Below are positions 6,614 to 11,945 of a stretch of 11,945 nucleotides of DNA, piece after piece. The DNA comes from Flavobacteriaceae bacterium. Lineage in GTDB: Bacteria; Bacteroidota; Bacteroidia; Flavobacteriales; Flavobacteriaceae. Numbering within the stretch: position 1 is the stretch's first letter; each line of letters begins with the position of its first letter. A program made the position numbers and the translations under genes. Location: the NCBI GenBank assembly GCA_008081325.1, contig VMCO01000075.1, positions 1 to 11,945 on the forward strand. Direction: 5' to 3'. Below the pieces are notes generated by a model, which was given only the letters and a program-made list of their open reading frames with translations, had not been told where the DNA came from and did not search any database.

Positions 6614-7477
6614 ATGCCTAAACTTAAAATCATAGAATGTCCAAGAGATGCTATGCAGAGTATTAAAAAATTTATTCCAACTGAAAAAAAAATCAAATAT
6701 GTTAATAGTTTATTAGATGTTGGTTTTGACACAATTGATGTTGGGAGTTTTGTTTCTAAAAAAGTAATTCCACAGTTGTCTGATACTGGAGAAGTAATAA
6801 GTTCTTTGGATCTTACTGGGAAGACAACTAAACTTTTAGTAATTATAGCAAATATCAAAGGTGCAGAAATAGCTTCGATTTATGATCAGGTAACATATGT
6901 AGGTTATCCTTTCTCTATTTCTGAAAATTTTCAAATGAGAAATACAAATAAGACTATTAACGAATCTTTTTCAAATCTGATTGAAATAAACAAAATCATT
7001 ACCGAATCAAGTAAAAGATTAGTTGTTTATTTATCGATGTGTTTTGGTAATCCTTATGGCGAGGTGTGGAGTCTAGATATTATTGACAAATCTATTTCTA
7101 AACTTATTAACCATGGATTTAACCTTATTTCATTGAGTGATACCATTGGCTCTGCCACCCCTTCAATGATAAAAAATGTTTATACATATTTCTCAAATAA
7201 ATATCCAAGTGTAGAGTTTGGTTTACATCTTCACACTCATCCAGAAATGTGGCGAACAAAAATCGATATTTCAGTCAAATCTAATTGTTTGCGTATTGAC
7301 GGAGCCATACAAGGTTTTGGAGGATGTCCGATGGCTTCAGATAAAATGATAGGTAATATGCCTACTGAAAAAATAATATCATATTGTCAAGAAATAGGAT
7401 TGGATTCAGGTGTAAATCCTCTAAAATTTGAATCAGCCTATAATTATGCAAGTGATATCTTTTTAAACTATCATTAA
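6614..7477 (+). CDS. Hydroxymethylglutaryl-CoA lyase family protein
   Basis: Predicted HMG-CoA lyase, cleaving 3-hydroxy-3-methylglutaryl-CoA to acetyl-CoA and acetoacetate in leucine breakdown. The fold is a DRE-TIM metallolyase. The 287-aa protein has ECPRDAMQ (8-15), equivalent to the usual E-GPRDGLQ with catalytic Arg11 and metal ligand Asp12. It also has TIDVGSFVS (40-48), which corresponds to the E-SFVSPK region of the family, SLSDTIGSATP (173-183), LHLHTH (204-209) with His205 and His207 as metal ligands, and GFGGCPMA (234-241) with active-site Cys238 in the mobile loop. The key residues are present, so it should be active. The Gly-to-Cys and Gly-to-Ala changes in the first motif mark it as a divergent branch, which I recall as usual in Flavobacteriia. 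Other leucine-degradation genes are not in the window. The tight link with a LysE exporter is unexplained. Confidence 0.88.
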   Translation: MPKLKIIECPRDAMQSIKKFIPTEKKIKYVNSLLDVGFDTIDVGSFVSKKVIPQLSDTGEVISSLDLTGKTTKLLVIIANIKGAEIASIYDQVTYVGYPFSISENFQMRNTNKTINESFSNLIEINKIITESSKRLVVYLSMCFGNPYGEVWSLDIIDKSISKLINHGFNLISLSDTIGSATPSMIKNVYTYFSNKYPSVEFGLHLHTHPEMWRTKIDISVKSNCLRIDGAIQGFGGCPMASDKMIGNMPTEKIISYCQEIGLDSGVNPLKFESAYNYASDIFLNYH

Positions 7478-7489
7478 AATCTTATTTAT

Positions 7490-7510
7490 AATTATTCTAA
7501 ATAATTTTTT
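7490..7510 (+). terminator. Possible weak terminator after the HMG-CoA lyase gene
   Basis: AATTATT (7490-7496), loop CTA, AATAATT (7500-7506) form a perfect 7-bp stem, followed by four more T residues. The stem has no G-C pairs, so its stability is low, but its place 13 bp after the HMG-CoA lyase stop and before the porin promoter is right for an intrinsic terminator. Confidence 0.35.
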
Positions 7511-7527
7511 ATTTAAATATTGGTGTC

Positions 7528-7535
7528 TATATTTG
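7528..7535 (+). promoter_or_regulatory. -7 promoter box (TATATTTG) upstream of the porin gene
   Basis: Exact match to the Bacteroidota TAnnTTTG -7 element, 30 bp before the porin ATG. No TTG/TTTG -33 element lies at 17-23 bp upstream; that stretch is pure A/T, which may act as an UP-like region. Transcription start would be near 7540-7543, giving a leader of about 25 nt that is A-rich, as is usual for strongly expressed Bacteroidota genes. Confidence 0.6.
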
Positions 7536-7565
7536 CACTATTAATAATTAATCTAAATAAAAATA

Positions 7566-8660
7566 ATGAAAAAGTTTAATCTTATTATTATATTATTACT
7601 TGCGAGTACTTCATTTGTTTTTGCTCAAAATGCAGCTGAAACTTTGATGAATAAAGGGCAAGGACTTGTTTTAGGCGGATACGGAGAAGTTCATGTTAAT
7701 CTTCCTGAAGATGGTAACGGAAAAGTTGATGTCCATAGGTTGGTAACACTTCTTGGATATAACTTTAATGAGAAAGTTCAATTTGTTTCAGAAATTGAAT
7801 TTGAACATGTTGTTGAAGTTTATGTAGAGCAAGCATTTTTATCATATGCACTTAAAGATAATCTAAGTTTAAGAGCTGGTCTAATGTTAATTCCCATGGG
7901 TATTGTTAACGAATTCCATGAGCCAACTACTTTTAACGGGGTTGAAAGACCAGGAATGGACAAATCAATTATTCCTACCACGTGGAGAGAAATCGGGTTT
8001 GGTTTAAACGGTAGAGTTGATGATGCATCATTAAAATATCAGCTTTATTTATTTAACGGTTTTAAATCTAGTGGTCTAGGTGGATCAAATGGAATCAGAA
8101 GCGGAAGAGCCAAAGGAGCTGAAGCAATGTGGAATACGACAAATATCTCAGCTAAAGTAGACTGGTACGGAATTCAAGGGTTAAAATTAGGTTTAGCAGG
8201 TTATTTTGGTGATACAAATGTAGACGTAAATACAGATGTTCCAGGAGTTGGAATTTCAATGATTGGTCTTGATGCTAGATACGTTAAGGATAGATTTGGT
8301 ATGAGAGGTCAATTTGTTACAACTTCTATCGATGGATCAGAGGAGTATAACTTAGCTTGGGATTCAGACCTTGGATCTAAAATGAATGGATGGTATTTAG
8401 AAGCATCATACAATCTATTCTCATTAGATAAAGAAGAAAAACTTGATTTTTTTGCTCGTTATTCAAACTATGACACTCACGCTGGTGTAGCTGGGTCATT
8501 AGTTGCAAATGACGCATATAACAGAAATGTATTAACAACAGGTCTTAGTTGGCATGTTGCACCTGGTGCTGCATTTAAAATGGATTATCAAATTCTTGGA
8601 AATGAGGCATCGGATGAAAATACTTCTGTGCTAAATTTCGGTATAGGAGTTTGGTTCTAA
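7566..8660 (+). CDS. Outer-membrane porin-like beta-barrel protein
   Basis: Predicted outer-membrane beta-barrel of 364 aa. A Sec signal peptide MKKFNLIIILLLASTSFVFA is followed by QNAAETLMNKG. The rest shows alternating hydrophobic/polar strands rich in Gly and aromatics, for example LVLGGYGEVHVN, VQFVSEIEFEHVVEVYVEQAFLSYAL and LSLRAGLMLIPMG. The region around residues 105-150 (PMGIVNEFHEPTTFNGVERP and WREIGFGLNGRV) resembles phosphate-selective OprO/OprP-type porins and related Bacteroidota porins. The chain ends in FGIGVWF, with the terminal Phe recognised by the BAM machinery. The substrate cannot be assigned. The gene has its own -7 box, and a hairpin terminator lies 38 bp after its stop, before a flavoprotein gene on the same strand. 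GC content and codon use look slightly higher than in its neighbours, consistent with high expression. Confidence 0.88.
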   Translation: MKKFNLIIILLLASTSFVFAQNAAETLMNKGQGLVLGGYGEVHVNLPEDGNGKVDVHRLVTLLGYNFNEKVQFVSEIEFEHVVEVYVEQAFLSYALKDNLSLRAGLMLIPMGIVNEFHEPTTFNGVERPGMDKSIIPTTWREIGFGLNGRVDDASLKYQLYLFNGFKSSGLGGSNGIRSGRAKGAEAMWNTTNISAKVDWYGIQGLKLGLAGYFGDTNVDVNTDVPGVGISMIGLDARYVKDRFGMRGQFVTTSIDGSEEYNLAWDSDLGSKMNGWYLEASYNLFSLDKEEKLDFFARYSNYDTHAGVAGSLVANDAYNRNVLTTGLSWHVAPGAAFKMDYQILGNEASDENTSVLNFGIGVWF

Positions 8661-8698
8661 TTTTGTTTTTGGTTTAATATTTTAAGCATATTTGAATG

Positions 8699-8727
8699 GG
8701 AGAAAATCGTTATAGATTTTCTCCTTG
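8699..8727 (+). terminator. Hairpin terminator after the porin gene
   Basis: GGAGAAAATC (8699-8708) and GATTTTCTCC (8715-8724) form a perfect 10-bp stem with a 6-nt loop (GTTATA), followed by TTGTTC and further T-rich sequence. It is the best stem-loop in the window. The T tract is interrupted, so termination may be partial and allow read-through into the FMN-binding protein gene that starts 20 bp later. Its presence also argues against the longer open frame that would start at 8696. Confidence 0.75.
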
Positions 8728-8743
8728 TTCATATTTAAAAAAT

Positions 8744-9265
8744 ATGAGGATAATATTTTTATTTTTTGTGTCGGTTTTATTTTTATCTGTCTCAGAAAAA
8801 GATAGAAATAAAAAAAAAGTTGCAAAACAGATAAAGTCAGTATTTGAAATAGAAAAATTTGAATTATCAACTATTATTGTTGACGATATAATTAAAGAGA
8901 AAATATGGGATGAATTTAATTATTCAAAATTCAAAAAAATAATACACAATGATACTTTGATTGGCTACTCTTATGAGTCAAAAGCACCTAGTATGCACTA
9001 TGAGTTCGATTATTTAATTATCTTAGGCCTCGATTTAAAAATCATAGATTCAAAAATTTTGGTTTATAGAGAAAATTGGGGCGGCGAAATCGGTAGCAAA
9101 AGATGGTTAAAACAATTTACGGGTAAAGGAAAAGAAGATAGATTAAAATATATGAAAGATATTTCAGCTATTTCAGGTGCAACAATTTCGGTTAAATCAA
9201 TGATTGAAACAGTGAATGTTTTTCTTGAATCAGTTAATAAATTAAATCAAAACTCAGTCTTATAA
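8744..9265 (+). CDS. Exported FMN-binding domain protein with flavinylation motif (NqrC/RnfG-like domain)
   Basis: Predicted exported 173-aa flavoprotein. The start at 8744 gives an immediate hydrophobic signal or anchor (MRIIFLFFVSVLFLSVS); the frame opens earlier at 8696, but that start lies inside the porin terminator hairpin. Residues about 75-165 look like an FMN-binding domain: LIGYSYESKAP, a strand pair around YLIILGLDLKIIDSKILVYRE, NWGGEIGSKRWLKQF, and DISAISGATISVKSM. The SGATIS motif (144-149) matches the S/T-GAT-S/T flavinylation motif of NqrC and RnfG, where FMN is attached to Thr through a phosphoester by ApbE; here that is Thr147. By family, such proteins carry electrons outside the cytosol. 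Its TAA stop overlaps the next ATG by one base (TAATG), so it is translationally coupled to the membrane protein that follows. No ApbE gene is in the window. Confidence 0.85.
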   Translation: MRIIFLFFVSVLFLSVSEKDRNKKKVAKQIKSVFEIEKFELSTIIVDDIIKEKIWDEFNYSKFKKIIHNDTLIGYSYESKAPSMHYEFDYLIILGLDLKIIDSKILVYRENWGGEIGSKRWLKQFTGKGKEDRLKYMKDISAISGATISVKSMIETVNVFLESVNKLNQNSVL

Positions 9266-9762
9266 TGAAGCTTAATGGTTTAATTTATTCTTTACCTAGA
9301 GAATTAAAGAACTTAGTAATTCCTTTTATTATAGTTTTATCGATAGGCTATTTTGTTTCAATTTTATTAGTTGATCACACATCTAGTCTTTCACCAACAG
9401 GCATTGAGGAAAATTATCTAGGAAATGAACCACAAGAAACCATAGCAATTTATAAATTTAAAAAGAGTAAATACCAGATATATAATCTTATACATTCACA
9501 TATTATTTCAATGTCAATAATCTTTTTTATTACTGGACTACTTTTGCTAATCACTGATTTAAATTATCATCTTAAGATGTTTTTAATTATCGAGCCATAT
9601 TTTTCTATACTATTGACCTTTGGAGGCATCTATTTGCTGTGGAATGGTGTAACATGGATGAAATATGTAATTTTTATTTCTTCATCACTTATGGCAATAG
9701 TATTTCTAATCAGTTCTTTTATAATTTTACGTCAATCATTATCAAAAAAGAGTAAAGTTTAA
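9265..9762 (+). CDS. Four-helix inner-membrane protein coupled to the FMN-binding protein
   Basis: I cannot assign this 165-aa protein to a named family with confidence. It has four predicted transmembrane helices (about 16-35, 80-97, 106-126, 132-155). A loop of about 40 residues between helices 1 and 2 contains SPTGIEENYLGNE and a basic KFKKSKY stretch. His77 and His79 (IHSHIISMS) sit at the edge of helix 2; with His38 and His102 they could bind heme or quinone, but no other heme motif is present. The C-terminus is basic (LRQSLSKKSKV), fitting a cytosolic end. The gene starts on the last base of the upstream stop codon, so it is made together with the flavoprotein and is a natural candidate for its membrane electron donor or anchor. 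That partnership is inference from position and topology. Confidence 0.75.
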   Translation: MKLNGLIYSLPRELKNLVIPFIIVLSIGYFVSILLVDHTSSLSPTGIEENYLGNEPQETIAIYKFKKSKYQIYNLIHSHIISMSIIFFITGLLLLITDLNYHLKMFLIIEPYFSILLTFGGIYLLWNGVTWMKYVIFISSSLMAIVFLISSFIILRQSLSKKSKV

Positions 9763-9773
9763 GTTCCAAGTTG

Positions 9774-9781
9774 TATATTTG
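9774..9781 (+). promoter_or_regulatory. -7 promoter box (TATATTTG) upstream of guaB
   Basis: Exact TAnnTTTG match beginning 12 bp after the stop of the membrane protein gene. Transcription should start near 9786-9789, about 15-18 nt before the chosen guaB ATG. A TTG/TTTG -33 box is not seen at the usual spacing. It overlaps the first codons of the longest possible guaB frame (from 9771), which argues for the internal start. Confidence 0.6.
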
Positions 9782-9806
9782 CATGCAATTAATTGTCAAT
9801 TGCATG
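9782..9806 (+). promoter_or_regulatory. Inverted repeat over the guaB start codon
   Basis: CATGCAATT (9782-9790) and AATTGCATG (9798-9806) are perfect 9-bp inverted repeats around a 7-bp centre (AATTGTC); the right arm ends exactly on the guaB ATG (9804-9806). The left half also contains the palindromes TTGCATGCAA (9779-9788) and CAATTAATTG (9786-9795). It starts next to the -7 box, so it could be an operator blocking polymerase, or, if transcription starts early enough, an RNA hairpin hiding the start codon. Structure is seen directly; function is inferred. Confidence 0.45.
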
Positions 9807-11273
9807 GAAAATCTCCCCAAAAAAAATATTTCACAAGCACTTACTTACGATGATGTCCTTTTAGTTCCTGGATATTCTAACGTATTACCTCGAGAAGTAA
9901 ATATAAATTCTAAATTTTCTAAAAATATTTCTCTAAATATTCCAATTGTTTCTGCAGCTATGGATACAGTTACCGAAAGTAGAATGGCAATAGCAATTGC
10001 ACAAGAAGGAGGTATCGGAGTTATTCACAAAAATATGTCCATAAAACTGCAAGCTGATAAAATAAGACGTGTAAAGCGTGCTGAGAGTGGAATGATAATA
10101 GACCCTGTAACCCTTCCATTAAACTCATTAGTTTCTGATGCAAAAAAAAGTATGAAAGAAAATAAAATCGGAGGTATTCCAATCGTAGACGATTCAGGTT
10201 TTTTGAAAGGGATTGTTACTAATAGAGATTTAAGATTTGAGAAAAAGAATGACAGATTAATAACTGAGGTTATGACAAAGGATAACCTTATCACTGTAGG
10301 AGAAGGTACATCTCTTGAGGAAGCTGAGGTGATACTCCAGCAAAATAAAATTGAAAAATTACCTGTTGTTACTAAAAAAAATAAGTTGGTTGGATTAATA
10401 ACTTTTAGTGATATAACAAAATTGAAATTAAAACCTATTGCTAATAAAGATAAGTACGGAAGGTTAAGAGTTGCTGCTGCTATCGGTGTTACTGATGATT
10501 CTATAGAAAGATCAAAAGCACTAATTAATTCAGGTGTTGATGCAATTGTTATAGATACAGCTCATGGTCATACAGAAAGAGTCGTTTCTTTATTGAAAAA
10601 TTTAAAAACAATCGCAAAAGAAGTTGACATTGTGGTAGGAAATATTGCTACTTCTGAAGCAGCTGAGTTTTTATTAAAAGCTGGTGCCGATGGAATTAAA
10701 GTTGGTATTGGTCCAGGTTCAATTTGTACTACAAGAGTTGTTGCTGGGGTAGGTGTACCTCAATTTTCAGCTATTCTAGAAGTTTGTAAAACAATTAACA
10801 ACAAAATTCCAGTAATAGCAGACGGTGGAATTAGATATACAGGTGATATTGCAAAAGCTATTGCTGCTGGCGCTTCATGTGTAATGCTTGGTTCTCTATT
10901 AGCAGGTACCAAAGAGTCACCTGGTGAAACAATTATTTTTGAAGGTAGAAAGTTTAAATCTTACAGAGGAATGGGTTCATTAGAGGCTATGAAAAAAGGA
11001 AGTAAAGACAGATATTTTCAGGATGTGGAAAGTGATATAAAAAAATTGGTTCCTGAAGGTATTGTTGGTCGTGTTCCTTACAAAGGGGATTTAGTTGAAA
11101 GTATTCATCAATTTGTCGGAGGATTAAGAGCTGGTATGGGATATTGTGGAGCTAAAGATATTGAAACTTTGCAAAAAATATCAAAGTTTGTCCAAATCAC
11201 ATCTTCAGGAATTGTTGAAAGTCATCCACACGGAGTAAATATTACAAAGGAAGCTCCAAATTACTCGAGATAA
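9804..11273 (+). CDS. guaB: IMP dehydrogenase
   Basis: Oxidises IMP to XMP with NAD+, the committed step to guanine nucleotides; cytosolic tetramer or octamer. The start at 9804 gives 489 aa beginning MENLPKKNISQALTYDDVLLVPG, in line with bacterial enzymes; the frame is open from 9771, but that region contains the -7 box. An in-frame ATG at 9783 is a less likely alternative. The (beta/alpha)8 barrel is interrupted by two CBS domains at about residues 94-210 (IGGIPIVDDSGFLKGIVTNRDL and KLPVVTKKNKLVGLITFSDI). The catalytic loop GPGSICTT is at 303-310 with nucleophile Cys308. ADGGIRYTGDIAKA and LGSLLAGT bind the phosphate, YRGMGS follows, and the mobile flap has GRVPYKG with Arg423 and Tyr426. 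All key residues are present. It appears to have its own promoter and an inverted repeat over the start codon. Confidence 0.97.
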   Translation: MENLPKKNISQALTYDDVLLVPGYSNVLPREVNINSKFSKNISLNIPIVSAAMDTVTESRMAIAIAQEGGIGVIHKNMSIKLQADKIRRVKRAESGMIIDPVTLPLNSLVSDAKKSMKENKIGGIPIVDDSGFLKGIVTNRDLRFEKKNDRLITEVMTKDNLITVGEGTSLEEAEVILQQNKIEKLPVVTKKNKLVGLITFSDITKLKLKPIANKDKYGRLRVAAAIGVTDDSIERSKALINSGVDAIVIDTAHGHTERVVSLLKNLKTIAKEVDIVVGNIATSEAAEFLLKAGADGIKVGIGPGSICTTRVVAGVGVPQFSAILEVCKTINNKIPVIADGGIRYTGDIAKAIAAGASCVMLGSLLAGTKESPGETIIFEGRKFKSYRGMGSLEAMKKGSKDRYFQDVESDIKKLVPEGIVGRVPYKGDLVESIHQFVGGLRAGMGYCGAKDIETLQKISKFVQITSSGIVESHPHGVNITKEAPNYSR

Positions 11274-11298
11274 TTAAAGATTATTTATCAGATATTTC

Positions 11299-11306
11299 TA
11301 TTTTTG
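11299..11306 (+). promoter_or_regulatory. -7 promoter box (TATTTTTG) upstream of the peptidyl-prolyl isomerase gene
   Basis: Exact TAnnTTTG match 20 bp before the ATG at 11327, a spacing almost identical to that of the lipoprotein promoter. No convincing TTG/TTTG is seen at the -33 position, and no terminator hairpin is visible between guaB and this site, so read-through from guaB is also possible. Confidence 0.5.
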
Positions 11307-11326
11307 CTCCTCCAATTATCAGTAAA

Positions 11327-11945
11327 ATGAATAGAATTTTATTACTTTTTTTAATATGTTTTAACGTTTCATTTAGTCAACTATATAAAAATGATATTTT
11401 ATTTGAGGTAAATGATAGTATAATACTAACTGAAGAATTTCACAGAGTCTATAATAAAAACATCGAACTAATTGATGAGATTAATCAAAAAGATTTTGAA
11501 TCTTATCTAGATTTATTTATAAACTACAAAATTAAATTAGCTGAAGCATATGATTTAGGGTTACATGAGGATCCGAAATATAAAAGTGAACTAAACAAAT
11601 ATGCTAAACAACTTCAAAACACTTATTTAACTGATAAAGTCACCGAAGAAAAGTTTTTAAAAGAGGCATACGAAAGAACTAAATTTGAAGTAAATGTATC
11701 CCATGTGTTAATTAAATTTGATGAAAATAACAATGATACGATTCAAGTTTATAATAAGCTTAAATCGTTAAAAAATGCTTTTCTTAATTCATCTATTGAT
11801 GATTTTATCAAGAACCACAATCAGGACAATAAAATGATTGTAGAAAACCTAGGATATTTTTCAGCATTTAAAATGATTTATGATTTTGAAAATATTGCAT
11901 ATCAAACACCTGTCGGTCAAGTGTCAGAACCATTTAGAACAAGAT
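11327..11945 (+). CDS. Exported SurA/PpiC-like peptidyl-prolyl cis-trans isomerase, C-terminus cut by window edge
   Basis: Predicted periplasmic chaperone/isomerase that helps outer-membrane proteins fold. The 206 residues present begin with a signal peptide MNRILLLFLICFNVSFS followed by Gln18. A SurA-like N-terminal helical region follows: strand DILFEVNDSIILTEEFHRVYNKN (23-45, the typical 'V-N-xxI---EF---Y' opening), then FESYLDLFINYKIKLAEAYDLGL (57-79) and LNKYAKQLQNTYLTDK (89-104). The first parvulin domain starts near residue 121 with VNVSHVLIKF (122-131) and continues through LGYFSAFKMIYDFENIAYQTPVGQVSEPFRTR (175-206), the conserved end of a rotamase domain just before the missing FGYHI segment. 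The gene continues beyond the right edge, where a second parvulin domain would be expected if it is a full SurA-type protein. An ATG with an upstream -7 box supports the start. Confidence 0.9.
   Translation, partial: MNRILLLFLICFNVSFSQLYKNDILFEVNDSIILTEEFHRVYNKNIELIDEINQKDFESYLDLFINYKIKLAEAYDLGLHEDPKYKSELNKYAKQLQNTYLTDKVTEEKFLKEAYERTKFEVNVSHVLIKFDENNNDTIQVYNKLKSLKNAFLNSSIDDFIKNHNQDNKMIVENLGYFSAFKMIYDFENIAYQTPVGQVSEPFRTR

Noticed and set aside
8696..8743. Upstream extension of the FMN-binding protein (16 residues)
   Set aside because: It would begin before the 5' arm of the porin terminator hairpin and put polar residues ahead of the signal sequence.
8682..8870. Open frame of 62 codons on the minus strand opposite the porin terminator and flavoprotein start
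   Set aside because: It crosses a terminator and the signal-peptide region of a well-supported gene; composition is low-complexity and hydrophobic only because it is antisense to A/T-rich DNA.
9771..9803. Upstream extension of guaB (11 residues from a TTG)
   Set aside because: The TTG lies just before the -7 box, so the start codon would not be transcribed; homologues start near MENLPKK.
11285..11322. Direct repeat TTATCAG (11285-11291 and 11316-11322) between guaB and the isomerase gene
   Set aside because: Seven bases repeated once in A/T-rich DNA is expected by chance; no other structure accompanies it.

Overview
The window looks like the chromosome of an AT-rich (roughly 70% A+T by eye), Gram-negative Bacteroidota, most likely a marine Flavobacteriia-type bacterium. 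The evidence is a secreted protease with a type IX secretion (T9SS) C-terminal sorting domain, the long (>300 aa) Bacteroidota form of NusB, a DUF1573 lipoprotein, several TAnnTTTG promoter -7 boxes, starts without clear Shine-Dalgarno sequences, and a quinone-type dihydroorotate dehydrogenase. Genes are tightly packed; no gap between genes reaches 100 bp. I see no rRNA, tRNA, CRISPR array, IS element or phage gene.

Layout: (1) 1-1303, minus strand: the N-terminal 434 residues of an MsbA/MdlB-type ABC exporter, cut by the left edge. (2) Divergent from it, 1366-4147, plus strand: nusB, a DUF1573 lipoprotein, yajC and pyrD. A well-formed Bacteroidota promoter at the end of nusB can drive the last three separately. 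(3) 4127-5887, minus strand: a secreted zinc metalloprotease (M43-like, PKD domain, accessory beta-domain, T9SS sorting domain) whose 3' end overlaps the 3' end of pyrD by 21 bp. (4) 5972-7477, plus strand: a LysE/RhtB-family exporter followed 12 bp later by an HMG-CoA lyase-family enzyme. (5) 7566-9762, plus strand: an outer-membrane porin-like beta-barrel, a hairpin terminator, then a translationally coupled pair made of an exported FMN-binding protein with a flavinylation motif and a four-helix inner-membrane protein with a His-x-His pair. (6) 9804-11273: guaB (IMP dehydrogenase), with an inverted repeat covering its start codon. (7) 11327 to the right edge: the N-terminal part of an exported SurA/PpiC-like peptidyl-prolyl isomerase.

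Most genes are housekeeping: rRNA transcription, the Sec accessory subunit, pyrimidine and guanine nucleotide synthesis, envelope export and folding. The least ordinary part is 7566-9762, where an outer-membrane channel, a probably covalently flavinylated exported protein and a small membrane protein with paired histidines suggest an extracytosolic redox module. That role is inferred; the coupled pair and the flavinylation motif are seen directly. Two cis elements deserve attention: the inverted repeat on the guaB start codon and an 18-bp palindrome in the ABC exporter/nusB divergent region.
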